From positions 1 through 45,271 of the forward strand of contig NZ_JAEC01000033.1 of the NCBI RefSeq assembly GCF_000518705.1: DNA of 45,271 nucleotides, read 5' to 3'. Shown here in pieces: positions 1-10,139 of the stretch. Numbering within the stretch: the stretch's first letter is position 1; each line of letters starts with the position of its first letter. Both the position numbers and the translations under genes were made by a program. Below the pieces are notes generated by a model, which made no database searches, was not told where the DNA came from, and saw only the letters and a program-made list of their open reading frames with translations. Source of the DNA: Shewanella colwelliana ATCC 39565 (GTDB lineage: Bacteria > Pseudomonadota > Gammaproteobacteria > Enterobacterales > Shewanellaceae).

Positions 1-118
1 CAGTTAATGGTTAACTTTAGCGAAAGAATACAGACACTTGATTTAGTGTGATTCAATTTTAATATCTCTTGCTTCTTGAAATACAGAATTGAGAGCAGCT
101 TTTCAAATTTACCAAATT
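1..118 (+). other. 23S-5S internal transcribed spacer (partial)
   Basis: This stretch lies directly before the 5S rRNA and has no coding potential. It is AT-rich and does not show the usual 3' end of 23S rRNA, so it is taken as the remainder of the spacer in an rRNA operon entering from the left. The assignment is inferred from position only. Confidence 0.6.
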
Positions 119-237
119 TGTCTGGAAACCATAGCATTGTGGCACCACCTGATCCCATCCCGAACTCAGAAGTGAAACGCAATCGCGCCGATGGTAGTGT
201 GGGGTCTCCCCATGTGAGAGTAGGTCATTTCCAGGCG
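119..237 (+). rRNA. rrf: 5S ribosomal RNA
   Basis: The stretch carries the conserved 5S core CCGAACTCAGAAGTGAAACG and the downstream GATGGTAGTGTGGGGTCTCC element. The two ends pair over at least nine positions (120-128 with 228-236), forming helix I. The length of about 118 nt fits the family. The exact ends are set from the pairing and may be off by one or two bases. Confidence 0.97.
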
Positions 238-252
238 CCTAATTAAGTAGAG

Positions 253-279
253 AAGCCACCTTATTAAGGTGGCTTTTTT
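253..279 (+). terminator. rRNA operon intrinsic terminator
   Basis: A perfect 10-bp stem (AAGCCACCTT with AAGGTGGCTT, 253-262 and 266-275) has a 3-nt loop and runs into six T residues. It lies 16 nt after the 5S end and closes the rRNA operon. Confidence 0.92.
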
Positions 280-727
280 GCGTTTGGGCCTTTTAAAATA
301 ATAGATCATTAGCGTGAGACAGCCCTTAAGTGAGACGGGTTACTTATCTACTTTAGCACGTGCGTGTCTTACCCATTTCGCCCAAGACACTGCATTTATG
401 CGTCTCGGTTGCTGGCACGCCCATGTGTCCTCTTCGGGGATAATAAAGAGTCGCTCATTTCTAGGTGCTTAATTTCTCGTAAAGAGAGTCGATAAAGCCC
501 GCTTGTGAAATAATTACACGAGCAAGGGGGAGCTATTGTGCATGGATGGTAAACATGTGTCCTATTCGTATGGTAGGCGGGCTTCCATTCAAGTAGGCAG
601 GCCACCTGAGAGCTGTTCACTGGTAATGCCACTGTGTCTGCCCATCTTGATAATGCTTGATAAATTCTGGTCACAGTTCCAATCATACTACTTCGCAAGG
701 AATCTCAATCGCGTGTGATCTGAATGG
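280..727. other. Non-coding gap of about 450 bp
   Basis: No convincing gene is present. The open frames here have no ribosome binding site and no recognisable product. There is an 8-bp inverted repeat AAGCCCGC (495-502) and GCGGGCTT (577-584), and a small imperfect hairpin at 501-523. Neither resembles a known RNA family that can be recognised by eye. Confidence 0.5.
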
Positions 728-756
728 GTAACATGCTACGTAAATAGAGGTATAAT
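728..756 (+). promoter_or_regulatory. Candidate sigma-70 promoter for the cysteine-cluster/nsrR pair
   Basis: GTAACA (728-733, four of six matches to the -35 consensus), a 17-nt spacer and a perfect TATAAT (751-756). The predicted transcription start falls at about 763-764, on the ATG of the next gene, so the transcript would be nearly leaderless. Confidence 0.5.
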
Positions 757-763
757 ATTGGTC

Positions 764-1018
764 ATGAACTGTCGTCTCGGATGTGGTGCTTGTTGTATAG
801 CGCCTTCAATAACTAGTGCCATACCTGGAATGCCCCAAGGTAAACCCGCTGGTGTGCGTTGTATTCAGTTGAATGATGACAATCTTTGTAAAATTTTTGG
901 CAAACCTGAACGCCCCGATCTATGTGATCGGTTTGCGGCAACAGAAGATGTTTGTGGTACGACTAATGAAGAGGCATTATGGTTGATCTCTTCACTCGAA
1001 GCAGCGACTCAGTCTTAA
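764..1018 (+). CDS. YkgJ/YeiW-type cysteine cluster protein
   Basis: An 84-residue cytosolic protein of the small cysteine-cluster family thought to bind zinc or iron; its exact role is unknown. The N-terminus begins MNCRLGCGACC, followed by PGMPQGKPAGVRC and later cysteines near residues 42, 54 and 64, giving eight conserved-type cysteines. It resembles E. coli YeiW over its full length. ATG 764 is chosen because it gives the family N-terminus; a TTG at 758 sits 7 nt after AGAGG and is an alternative that adds two residues. The gene ends 10 nt before the nsrR-like gene, whose AAAGG ribosome site follows its stop codon, so the two are probably one operon linked to metal or redox stress. Confidence 0.85.
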   Translation: MNCRLGCGACCIAPSITSAIPGMPQGKPAGVRCIQLNDDNLCKIFGKPERPDLCDRFAATEDVCGTTNEEALWLISSLEAATQS

Positions 1019-1028
1019 AAGGTTCACT

Positions 1029-1481
1029 ATGCAGTTAACGCGTTATACAGATTTTGGTATTCGTACATTAATGTATTTAGCACTTTCTCCTGAAAGAGAG
1101 GCGTTGTTCAGAATTGCTGAGATCACTGAGGTGTTTGATCTGTCGCCCAATCATGTATCTAAAATTGTGCATCATTTGGGGAAAGAGGGTTACTTGCAAA
1201 CCATTCGAGGTAAAAGTGGTGGATTCAGGCTTGGAATGGCGGCTGATCAGATCAATATAGGTCAGTTGGTTCGTATTTTAGAAAACTCATTAGCACCAAT
1301 TGATTGCAGCAAACCTTACTGTCGTTTTACGCCTGCTTGCCAGTTAAAAGGCGTTCTTTCTGAGGCTGTCGATGCATATTTGGCGGTACTAGATCGCTAT
1401 ACATTGGCTGATATTGTCAGTAATCGCCAAGAGCTCAAAGCATTGCTACCCGATCTTTCTATTCCGGTATTAGAGCTATAA
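1029..1481 (+). CDS. nsrR: NsrR-like Rrf2-family transcriptional regulator
   Basis: A 150-residue Rrf2-family winged-helix repressor. The N-terminal helix-turn-helix covers about residues 1-65 and includes the family-typical stretch RGKSGGFRLG. Three cysteines at 93, 98 and 104 (DCSKPYC, then PAC) have the spacing of the Fe-S ligands of NsrR, which senses nitric oxide. The C-terminal LDRYTLADIV segment also matches NsrR. AAAAGG sits 6 nt before the ATG. No hmp, norVW or nrf gene is present in the window, so its targets are not visible here. The family assignment is firm; the NO-sensing role is inferred from homology. Its stop is only 9 nt from the convergent yibQ stop. Confidence 0.85.
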   Translation: MQLTRYTDFGIRTLMYLALSPEREALFRIAEITEVFDLSPNHVSKIVHHLGKEGYLQTIRGKSGGFRLGMAADQINIGQLVRILENSLAPIDCSKPYCRFTPACQLKGVLSEAVDAYLAVLDRYTLADIVSNRQELKALLPDLSIPVLEL

Positions 1482-1490
1482 GTTCACTCA

Positions 1491-2264
1491 TTAACGTAGG
1501 TGTGTGGTAGTTGGGCTGTTTTTGGGCTCCTGTTGTGCAACACGATAGGGTAACAGAGAGGAGGTCCGCACTAGCGTTATCCCTTGTTCAGCTAGTCTTG
1601 GTAAATTCTCGTTGAGAAACCGTATTGTTTCTGGATAAGGGTGAGCTATTGCTACCACGCTTCCTTGAGCGTTAGCTAGCTGAATTAGCTGTTGGAATTG
1701 CTTTTCTAATGCAGCTTCAGTGACATCATTATCTAGAAATAGTTGTCGTTTAAGTAGCGGTATACCCAGCATATTAGCCGTGTCAGCAGCCTTGCTATAT
1801 CGTGTTGTCATGCTATCGACAAAGTAACTGTCCTGCTGTTTCAAACTCTCCATTAACCACTGCATCGGCTCATCGAGTTGAGTAAGCAGGCTACCCATAT
1901 GATTATTTACCCCTTTCGCGTAGGGGATGCTATCAAGTGCCTGATTAATTGTGTGCTTAAATTCTACTTCGCCCATTTGGTTCGTTAACCCGCCGGGTCC
2001 TAATACTTTGCCATTTAATGCCTGCATTGGAATGTGAAGCATTATTTCATGGCCACGTTTGTTGGCACTCATGGCTATGTTCTGTCCAAGTGGCGTATGA
2101 GGTAACACCGATAAGGTGATTGTTGAGGGGAGGGTCAGTACGGCCTCATCGGTTTGACGATATCCGATATCGTCAATGATGATTGAAACTTGTGAGGCAT
2201 TAACTGGACTGACAGAAAATAAGACGGCAAATAAAAGTAATAAGCGCACAGAATTTGGATTCAC
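1491..2264 (-). CDS. yibQ: Divergent polysaccharide deacetylase family protein (YibQ)
   Basis: A 257-residue exported protein with an N-terminal signal peptide (hydrophobic residues about 6-23, cleavage likely after VNA). The mature part starts with SIIIDDIGY, the metal-binding Asp pair region of the divergent polysaccharide deacetylase family, followed by HIPMQ and a conserved AIAHPYP near residue 205. The usual neighbours envC and gpmI support the YibQ call. The start is GTG at 2264, sharing one base with the TAG stop of ctpA, so translation is coupled. It is the last gene of the gpmI-envC-ctpA-yibQ operon. The biochemical activity of YibQ is not established; a cell-wall or sugar-polymer role is inferred. 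Confidence 0.88.
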   Translation of the reverse strand: MNPNSVRLLLLFAVLFSVSPVNASQVSIIIDDIGYRQTDEAVLTLPSTITLSVLPHTPLGQNIAMSANKRGHEIMLHIPMQALNGKVLGPGGLTNQMGEVEFKHTINQALDSIPYAKGVNNHMGSLLTQLDEPMQWLMESLKQQDSYFVDSMTTRYSKAADTANMLGIPLLKRQLFLDNDVTEAALEKQFQQLIQLANAQGSVVAIAHPYPETIRFLNENLPRLAEQGITLVRTSSLLPYRVAQQEPKNSPTTTHLR

Positions 2265-3469
2265 TAACTATTGGTTTTTATCCATGTAATAGCCGAGTTG
2301 ATGATGTGATCTTGAGCTATATCTTCATGGGGCGACAGTTCAACGATTATAGGCATACTTTGTAGGTCAGTAACAGCTTCAGTTACTATCTTTATGTCTG
2401 GCTCTATACCAATACTATGGATATCTCGCCCTTTTGGGGTAGTGTAATGTGCGGTGGTCAACTTTATTGCGTTACCGTCCATTAAGGTCGGGATTAAACT
2501 TTGCACCGTCCCTTTACCAAAACTCTGCTCACCAATTACCGTTGCGCGACCATTTTCCTGAAGGGCGGCAGCCAGTACTTCAGAGGCTGACGCCGACCCT
2601 TTGTTGATAAGCACTAATAATGGCAACTTGGAAAACAAGGTTTGTGGAGAAGCGAAGTAGTCGGAGTTGGCATCGAAAAAACGGCCACGGGTTGATACGA
2701 TTCGCCCTTTAGCAAGAAAAAGGTCAGCGATTTTTATGGCTTGGTCTAATAGTCCTCCGGGATTATTACGCAGATCCAATATTAAACCATTCATGGGTTG
2801 TCCTTGCCATTGAGTGAGTTGATGAATCAGATCTTCATTGGAGTCCTCTTGAAAGCTTGAGAGCTTAATATAACCAATTCCATCACCAAGTAACTCAGCT
2901 CTGACAGAATTAACGTCGATAACACTCGGTTTAAGTGTTACATCAAACACCGCATCAGAGTTATGGTGAGTAAGTGACAAATTGATAGCGAGATTGTTTT
3001 GGCTATGAAATTTAATCTCTTTTAATACATTGTCGAGGTGATTAGCGCTAACAGACTCGTTGTTTACTTTGACTATTTTGTCGCCAGGTAGTATGCCCGC
3101 ATTGGCCGCTGGCGAGTGAGGGAAGGGGCTGATAATGGTGACATAGTCTTGATCGGTCGCTATCTCAATGCCAAAGCCAAAATATTCGCCAGCGTTGGCA
3201 TCTCGAATATCGGTGAAGGCATCTTTATCGAGAAAATTTGAATAGGGGTCGAGCTTAGCAAAAATGCCATCGATGGCGGCTTCGATTAACTCTTCCTGGG
3301 TTATTTTATCGACATAGTAGGTTTCAACGGTATTAATTACGTCGATGAGTAGTGGGTAATTGAGTTTAGATTCGAAACGTTCTGCGTTCTCTTGTCCTGA
3401 TAGAGTGATGGACAAACCTAAGGTTAATCCGAGGGCAATACAGGTGAGATAACGAATAATATTAGACAT
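2264..3469 (-). CDS. S41 family C-terminal processing peptidase (CtpA-like)
   Basis: A 401-residue periplasmic tail-specific serine protease. It has an N-terminal signal or anchor helix (about residues 5-25), a PDZ domain around 90-170 that should bind substrate C-termini, and the S41 catalytic core. The catalytic Ser lies in the GSASASEVL segment and the general-base Lys in GEQSFGKGTVQ. The start is set to ATG 3469 because AGGGG sits 6 nt upstream; the TTG two codons earlier abuts that site. Sitting between envC and yibQ in one operon points to processing of envelope or peptidoglycan-hydrolase proteins. The substrate is unknown. Confidence 0.9.
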   Translation of the reverse strand: MSNIIRYLTCIALGLTLGLSITLSGQENAERFESKLNYPLLIDVINTVETYYVDKITQEELIEAAIDGIFAKLDPYSNFLDKDAFTDIRDANAGEYFGFGIEIATDQDYVTIISPFPHSPAANAGILPGDKIVKVNNESVSANHLDNVLKEIKFHSQNNLAINLSLTHHNSDAVFDVTLKPSVIDVNSVRAELLGDGIGYIKLSSFQEDSNEDLIHQLTQWQGQPMNGLILDLRNNPGGLLDQAIKIADLFLAKGRIVSTRGRFFDANSDYFASPQTLFSKLPLLVLINKGSASASEVLAAALQENGRATVIGEQSFGKGTVQSLIPTLMDGNAIKLTTAHYTTPKGRDIHSIGIEPDIKIVTEAVTDLQSMPIIVELSPHEDIAQDHIINSAITWIKTNS

Positions 3470-3502
3470 ATACAACCCCTTTTAAACGGGGTTGTGGCTG
3501 TA

Positions 3503-4639
3503 TTAACGTCTGCAGTATCTCGCAGGATCGACAGCTTGCCCCTTGTGCCTTACCTCAAAGTATAGGCCAGGTTCTGTTTGTCCACCCGAGCGTCCGACCA
3601 GTGCGATGGTTTCGCTTTTTTTAACCGCATCACCAGCACTCTTTAGCAATGTTTGGGCATGACCATAGAGGCTCATATAACCTTTACCATGATCGATCAC
3701 CATTACCATGCCAAAGCCGCGTAACCAGTCAGCATAGATCACTTGTCCGTCAGCAATGCTATTGATGTTTTGTCCCTCTGGCGCAGAGAGCATGATGCCC
3801 TTCCACTTCACTTGTCCCGAACGTTGGCTGCCAAAGCCAGATTTAATGCGTCCTTTGGTGGGCCACCTCAAACCTTTATTGCTAACTAAGCCATTCATGG
3901 CTGGGCTATCTTGCATCGCCTTGAGCGCTTGCTCTACAACTCGCTTTAAGCTGGCCTCTTCAATTTGAAGTTGCTCTAGTTTTGCTCCGTGGGAATTAAG
4001 CGTGCGCTTTAGCTGGGTTAAGGTTTGTTGCCGCTGTGCCTGCTCTTGGTTCAGTGCTTTTGCTTGTTGCTGCTGATTTAATACTAATTCATTGAGGCGA
4101 TTCTTTTGCTGGCGCTGTGCTGTTTCAACGGAAACTAGTTCGGTTAAGGTTTTTTGCAGTTCATTAATAGAGGCCATACGCGCATTATTGAGGTATTGGT
4201 AGTAAGCCAATAGGCGTTCAATGGTTGCCGGGCTCTGTTGGTTGAGCAGCATTTTAGTGTAATCATGGTTGCCCGCTAGGTAGGCGCTAGCCAGTTGATT
4301 GGAGAGCGTGTCTTGCTGGGTCTTTTTGAGTTTGTCTAGTTCTGCTTTACGCTTATCAAGTTCTGTAAGCTTATTGTCAGTGGCGGTTAACGCTTGCTTG
4401 GTCTTGTTAACCTTCTTGGCAGCTTCTGCGATCGCTTGCTCATCTTTTTTTAGTAAACTGATGAGCCTTTCATGTTGTTTGTTGGTGTTTTTGAGTGTCG
4501 ATTGCTGACTACTTATCTGCTTTTGCAGTGCTTCAAGCTCGGTTTGTCGCTGTTTTAGGTCTGATGCCTGAACAGTACAAGAGAGCATGATAAAGCCAGC
4601 AAAAATGCTGGCTTTATTAAAACAGTTTCGCAAAAGCAA
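3503..4639 (-). CDS. envC: Murein hydrolase activator EnvC
   Basis: A 378-residue periplasmic protein. A signal peptide (about residues 1-25, ending TVQA) is followed by a long Gln/Lys-rich coiled coil (about 27-240) and a C-terminal LytM/M23 domain. The domain keeps YGH but has LYFEVR where active M23 enzymes have LHFE, so a zinc ligand is missing, as in E. coli EnvC, which activates amidases AmiA and AmiB at the septum rather than cutting peptidoglycan itself. No ATG gives the full signal peptide: the frame opens just upstream and the first usable codon is TTG 4639 (or TTG 4633). It follows gpmI by 7 nt with no strong ribosome site, suggesting coupled translation. Confidence 0.93.
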   Translation of the reverse strand: MLLRNCFNKASIFAGFIMLSCTVQASDLKQRQTELEALQKQISSQQSTLKNTNKQHERLISLLKKDEQAIAEAAKKVNKTKQALTATDNKLTELDKRKAELDKLKKTQQDTLSNQLASAYLAGNHDYTKMLLNQQSPATIERLLAYYQYLNNARMASINELQKTLTELVSVETAQRQQKNRLNELVLNQQQQAKALNQEQAQRQQTLTQLKRTLNSHGAKLEQLQIEEASLKRVVEQALKAMQDSPAMNGLVSNKGLRWPTKGRIKSGFGSQRSGQVKWKGIMLSAPEGQNINSIADGQVIYADWLRGFGMVMVIDHGKGYMSLYGHAQTLLKSAGDAVKKSETIALVGRSGGQTEPGLYFEVRHKGQAVDPARYCRR

Positions 4640-4646
4640 AGAGGTA

Positions 4647-6227
<1,581 letters not shown>

Positions 6228-6357
6228 CTAAAATTGGTTAAATATTACTACGGACGCCCTAGATCAAAAAGCGATTTACACCGATAGAGGCCATCGACCT
6301 TGTCACATTTTAGACTGTTGCCAAATAAGCGGGACACTTAAGAGGCTAACAACTTGC

Positions 6358-6386
6358 TGCAATATGATGTCGCAATCGGTTATACT
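6358..6386 (+). promoter_or_regulatory. Possible yibN promoter
   Basis: TATACT at 6381-6386 is a good -10 box 45 nt before yibN. The best-spaced -35 candidate, TGCAAT at 6358-6363 with a 17-nt spacer, is poor. This is a weak prediction within the 240-bp gap between the divergent gpmI and yibN genes. Confidence 0.35.
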
Positions 6387-6431
6387 CTCTGCCCTGACAG
6401 TCTTTCAAGCCACAGAAGTAGGCCGTAAACT

Positions 6432-6866
6432 ATGCAAGAATATATTGAATTTTTTAAAGCCAACCCAATGCTTAGCCTTGCTTGGATTGGTTTATTTGTT
6501 GCACTTATTGTAAGCGTTCTTAAGTCTAGTGTTTCTAAAATCAAAACCGTAGATCATCAACAAGCGACGTTGTTAATTAACAAGCAAGACGCCAAAGTGA
6601 TTGATGTTCGCTCAAAAGAAGAGTTTAAAAAAGGTCATATTGTTGATGCTGTTAACGTTCCGTTATCAGAAATTAAAAATAATCAGGCATCAGCCCTTGA
6701 AAAGTATAAAGCCAGTCCCATTATAATGGTATGCAATGCTGGAATGACCTCGGCACAAGCAGCCCAGCTGATGGTAAAAGCAGGTTTTGAATCTGTTTAT
6801 AATCTCAAAGGCGGTATGGGTGAGTGGCAACAAAGTAATTTACCTGTGGCTAAGGCCAAGCGCTAA
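6432..6866 (+). CDS. yibN: Rhodanese-like membrane protein YibN
   Basis: A 144-residue protein with an N-terminal membrane helix (about residues 12-31) followed by a single rhodanese domain (about 42-138). The active-site loop is VCNAGMTSA with the catalytic Cys at 101, so sulfurtransferase or persulfide handling is possible. The VIDVRSKEEFKKGHI segment is the usual rhodanese signature. It sits upstream of secB and gpsA, as in enterobacteria, but the glutaredoxin gene grxC that often lies between yibN and secB is absent here. A 205-bp gap before secB suggests a separate secB promoter. Confidence 0.92.
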   Translation: MQEYIEFFKANPMLSLAWIGLFVALIVSVLKSSVSKIKTVDHQQATLLINKQDAKVIDVRSKEEFKKGHIVDAVNVPLSEIKNNQASALEKYKASPIIMVCNAGMTSAQAAQLMVKAGFESVYNLKGGMGEWQQSNLPVAKAKR

Positions 6867-6933
6867 TTATACCCATTCAAAGATTGCTTTTTTAAGGCGT
6901 CTTTGAGTAGAGTGTCATCTCTTTAAAAAATGG

Positions 6934-6959
6934 CTTGAGCGATGCGTCCATCGTTCAAG
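6934..6959. repeat. Hairpin flanked by A/T tracts, yibN-secB gap
   Basis: CTTGAGCGATG (6934-6944) pairs with CATCGTTCAAG (6949-6959) with one wobble and a 4-nt loop. A-tracts flank both sides. Read on the minus strand it would be followed by T residues, but no minus-strand gene ends here, so a terminator role is uncertain. Confidence 0.45.
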
Positions 6960-7029
6960 AAAAAACTAAAACCGGGATGGTGGCTGAGATCTAGTTTAGG
7001 ACTCGAGTAACAAAAGCCCTAAAGAAGAT

Positions 7030-7044
7030 TCTCCCTTAGGGAGA
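7030..7044 (+). repeat. Small hairpin in the secB leader
   Basis: TCTCCC (7030-7035) pairs with GGGAGA (7039-7044) over a TTA loop, 27 nt before the secB start. It has no T-run and could influence the secB 5' leader. It is short enough to be chance. Confidence 0.35.
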
Positions 7045-7071
7045 GTCCAACAAATTATTAGGTAGGAAATT

Positions 7072-7563
7072 ATGGCTGAAGTAGCAAATAACGAACAACA
7101 GGGTCCACAGTTCAACATTCAACGTGTTTACACTAAAGACATCTCTTTCGAAACGCCAAACAGCCCAGCTGTTTTCCAAAAAGAGTGGAACCCAGAAGTT
7201 AAGCTAGACCTTGACACTCGTAGCGCTAAGCTAGCTGACGATGTTTATGAAGTGGTACTTTCTCTAACTGTTACCGCTAAAAATGGCGAAGAAACAGCAT
7301 TCCTATGTGAAGTACAACAAGCAGGTATCTTTGCGATTGGTGGTCTAACTGAACAGCAATTGGCTCACTCTTTAGGTGCATACTGCCCTAACGTTCTATT
7401 CCCATACGCTCGCGAAGCCGTGGGTAGCCTAGTTGCTCGTGGTACTTTCCCACAGCTAAACCTAGCACCAGTTAACTTTGACGCACTATTTGCACAGTAC
7501 GTTCAACAGCGTCAAGCTGCAGCTGAAGCGGCTCCTGAGTCTGCTGAAGAAGCGAACGCTTAA
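7072..7563 (+). CDS. secB: Protein-export chaperone SecB
   Basis: A 163-residue cytosolic tetrameric chaperone that keeps preproteins unfolded and hands them to SecA. Full-length similarity to SecB is clear: the segments [14 protein letters not shown] near the N-terminus and LFPYAREAV with [21 protein letters not shown] wording near the C-terminus are diagnostic. The acidic, alanine-rich tail is typical. A good ribosome site (TAGGTAGG) lies upstream of the ATG. gpsA follows after 6 nt, so the two are co-transcribed, as in many gammaproteobacteria. Confidence 0.97.
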   Translation: MAEVANNEQQGPQFNIQRVYTKDISFETPNSPAVFQKEWNPEVKLDLDTRSAKLADDVYEVVLSLTVTAKNGEETAFLCEVQQAGIFAIGGLTEQQLAHSLGAYCPNVLFPYAREAVGSLVARGTFPQLNLAPVNFDALFAQYVQQRQAAAEAAPESAEEANA

Positions 7564-7569
7564 TCACGC

Positions 7570-8592
7570 ATGAACAACACAGCCGATATTACGGTACTGG
7601 GGGCGGGCTCTTATGGCACCGCCCTTGCTATTTCTTTAGCCAGTAACGGTCATAAAACACTGCTTTGGGGCCACGAGCCCGAACATATCGAGAACCTTAA
7701 GCGTGATCGATGTAATAGTGAGTTTTTACCCGGTATTGCACTGCCTGACTTACTCATTCCTGAAGCCTCTCTTGCCACGGCGCTAGCGGCCTCTAACAAT
7801 GTGTTAGTTGTCGTGCCAAGCCATGTGTTTGGTGTGGTACTAAAGCAGGCTAAACCGCTGCTACGCGACGACTCTCGTATCGTTTGGGCGACCAAAGGGT
7901 TAGAGCCAGAAACCGGCCGTTTGCTTCAAGAAGTGGCGCGAGAGGTGCTTGGTGACAAGTATCCACTAGCTGTGCTGTCTGGGCCAACCTTTGCTAAAGA
8001 GTTAGCGGCGGGGATGCCAACAGCCATTGCAGTAGCAGGAACCGATGAGCACTTTACTAAAGAGCTCGTAGAACTGCTGCACAGCCCTAAGCGCTTGCGT
8101 GTTTACGCAAACGATGACTTTACAGGCCTACAACTTGGTGGTGCTGTTAAAAACGTTATCGCGATTAGTGCGGGAATGTCTGACGGAATTGGCTTTGGTG
8201 TTAATGCTCGTACAGCGTTAATCACCCGTGGACTCGTTGAGTTGACGCGACTTGGCGAGGCCATTGGCGCACAGCCATCAACCTTTATGGGGATGGCGGG
8301 TTTAGGTGACTTAGTGTTGACCTGTACTGACAATCAATCTCGTAATCGTCGCTTTGGTTTAGCACTTGGCCAAGGTCAAGATGTTGAAACTGCCCAGAAA
8401 GAGATTGGGCAAGTGGTTGAAGGTTATCGCAATACCAAAGAGGTCTATACCTTAGCTAAGCGACTTGGTGTCGAGATGCCGATCACAGAGCAGGTCTATC
8501 GGGTGCTTTATCAAGGTGGAACGCCCCATGAAGCGGCGAAAGCCCTGTTATCTCGAGATAAAAAATCTGAGACATCAGATAGCGACTCATAA
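7570..8592 (+). CDS. gpsA: Glycerol-3-phosphate dehydrogenase [NAD(P)+]
   Basis: A 340-residue cytosolic enzyme reducing dihydroxyacetone phosphate to sn-glycerol-3-phosphate for phospholipid synthesis. The Rossmann motif [12 protein letters not shown] lies at residues 9-20, the catalytic Lys in [10 protein letters not shown] near 190, and the GLGDLVLTC segment near 255. It lacks a strong ribosome site of its own and starts 6 nt after the secB stop, consistent with coupling. A strong terminator follows. Confidence 0.97.
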   Translation: MNNTADITVLGAGSYGTALAISLASNGHKTLLWGHEPEHIENLKRDRCNSEFLPGIALPDLLIPEASLATALAASNNVLVVVPSHVFGVVLKQAKPLLRDDSRIVWATKGLEPETGRLLQEVAREVLGDKYPLAVLSGPTFAKELAAGMPTAIAVAGTDEHFTKELVELLHSPKRLRVYANDDFTGLQLGGAVKNVIAISAGMSDGIGFGVNARTALITRGLVELTRLGEAIGAQPSTFMGMAGLGDLVLTCTDNQSRNRRFGLALGQGQDVETAQKEIGQVVEGYRNTKEVYTLAKRLGVEMPITEQVYRVLYQGGTPHEAAKALLSRDKKSETSDSDS

Positions 8593-8617
8593 GCGTATCG
8601 GTTTATGTGAATAGTAA

Positions 8618-8645
8618 AAAGGGTGCTAAAATAGCGCCCTTTTTG
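8618..8645 (+). terminator. Intrinsic terminator after gpsA
   Basis: An 11-bp stem with one wobble (AAAGGGTGCTA with TAGCGCCCTTT) has a 3-nt loop and ends in a T-run, 26 nt after the gpsA stop. Confidence 0.88.
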
Positions 8646-8668
8646 TATGTAAGGTAAAGGCAATTTCA

Positions 8669-9853
8669 GTGAAACATCATGACGTGATCATTATCGGAGC
8701 AGGTGCTGCGGGTCTTATGTGCGCCGCGACAGCGGGTTATCGAGGTCGTGATGTATTAGTGCTAGACAACGCTAAGCAAGCTGGGCGAAAAATTCTCATC
8801 AGCGGCGGTGGTCGTTGCAACTTTACCAACCAAAAAGTCGAACCGGCTAACTTTATTTGTGGTAACCCCCATTTTGTGAAATCGGCGTTAGCGCGCTACT
8901 CCTCGCAAGATTTTATCGAATTGGTCGAACGTCATGGTATTGAATATCATCAACGGGATCACGGCCAGCTGTTTTGTAATGACTCAGCTAAAGAGATTGT
9001 AACCATGCTGCTCACTGAATGTGAATGGGCGGGCGTCAGCGTTAAGCTGCGTACAGAGATAACCAATATAGCTAAAGTGGACAGTGGTCAGTTTTTACTG
9101 TCGACCTCAAATGGTGACTTAAGCTGTGAGTCATTGGTCATCGCAACCGGTGGCTTATCTATGCCCAAACTGGGTGCCACACCTTTTGGTTATCATGTTG
9201 CAGAACAGTTTGGCCTTAAGGTGTTACCTACCTATGCTGGATTGGTGCCCTTTACTTGGCACAGCGAACAAAAACAAAAGTTTGAGGCTCTGTCAGGGAT
9301 AGCGGTACCGAGTACCATTACGGCGAAAGACGGCACCCAGTTTAGCGAGGCTTTACTGTTTACCCATCGTGGTTTATCTGGTCCTGCTGTGTTGCAAATA
9401 TCTAACTATTGGCTACCCGGTGAAACCATTTCAATTAACCTGCTGCCAAATATGGATGCCAACGAAGCACTCGCTCAAGCATTGGCAAACCATCCTAAAC
9501 AGAGTTTGCGTAACACCTTGAGTCAATGGCTACCTAAACGCTTGGTAGAGGTGTTATTTGAAGAGTCGCTACTGAATATGGCGCTTAATCAATTAGTCCA
9601 CGCCCAGCGCGATCAAGTCATTGCCGATCTGCACGATTGGGAGCTGCTGATGAACGGTACCGAAGGTTATCGTACCGCTGAAGTGACTTTAGGCGGGGTT
9701 GATACCAACGAACTATCTTCAAAAGATATGCAGAGCAAGAAGGTGCCAGGATTATTCTTTGCCGGTGAAGTGATGGACGTTAGCGGTTGGCTAGGAGGGT
9801 TCAACTTCCAGTGGGCTTGGGCATCGGGTGTCGCAGTAGGTCAAGCGGTTTAG
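8669..9853 (+). CDS. HI0933/YhiN-family FAD-dependent oxidoreductase
   Basis: A 394-residue flavoprotein of the BaiN/YhiN (HI0933) family, whose physiological substrate is not known. The N-terminal dinucleotide-binding motif GAGAAGLMCA is at residues 11-20, followed by GRKILISGGGRCNFTN, which is strongly diagnostic. The C-terminal FAD-contact segment is FAGEVMDVSGWLGGFNFQ. The start is GTG 8669 with AAAGG 8 nt upstream. It stands alone between the gpsA terminator and the dcuB-like gene. Confidence 0.92.
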   Translation: MKHHDVIIIGAGAAGLMCAATAGYRGRDVLVLDNAKQAGRKILISGGGRCNFTNQKVEPANFICGNPHFVKSALARYSSQDFIELVERHGIEYHQRDHGQLFCNDSAKEIVTMLLTECEWAGVSVKLRTEITNIAKVDSGQFLLSTSNGDLSCESLVIATGGLSMPKLGATPFGYHVAEQFGLKVLPTYAGLVPFTWHSEQKQKFEALSGIAVPSTITAKDGTQFSEALLFTHRGLSGPAVLQISNYWLPGETISINLLPNMDANEALAQALANHPKQSLRNTLSQWLPKRLVEVLFEESLLNMALNQLVHAQRDQVIADLHDWELLMNGTEGYRTAEVTLGGVDTNELSSKDMQSKKVPGLFFAGEVMDVSGWLGGFNFQWAWASGVAVGQAV

Positions 9854-9897
9854 TTTTGTCAGCGAAAGTACCCATACAATTTCAACTTACCAGAACA

Positions 9898-9930
9898 ACT
9901 CAATGACAGAGCGTCACTCTGCCATTGAGT
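9898..9930. repeat. Long hairpin downstream of the flavoprotein gene
   Basis: ACTCAATG (9898-9905) pairs with CATTGAGT (9923-9930) and, after one mismatch, CAGAG pairs with CTCTG, leaving a 5-nt loop. It lies 45 nt past the stop codon. No T-run follows, so it may be a 3'-end stabiliser, a Rho-linked terminator element or a dispersed repeat. The rest of the 286-bp gap before dcuB shows nothing else. Confidence 0.6.
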
Positions 9931-10139
9931 AATTACTCTGAACGCCTTTCAGCTCACAGATATTAATAGAAGTTCTCACTTAGCTTGATCCCCTTCACTC
10001 TCTGGTTTGTTATCGCTATGTTGTCTTGCTGCGCAGGCGTATAACTAGCGTTAGGTCATGGACGACAACAACAATAATTTACCTAAGGATGGCGTACTCT
10101 ACCGCTCATTGTTGATGAGCAAATATGGGGGACTAACGA

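Noticed and set aside
396..718. Two overlapping open frames on opposite strands in the gap after the 5S rRNA
   Set aside because: No ribosome binding site, no recognisable domain, biased composition and no operon context.
10089..10139. FNR site before dcuB (TTGATGAGCAAATA near 10112)
   Set aside because: The left half fits TTGAT but the right half does not match ATCAA well enough to report as a site.
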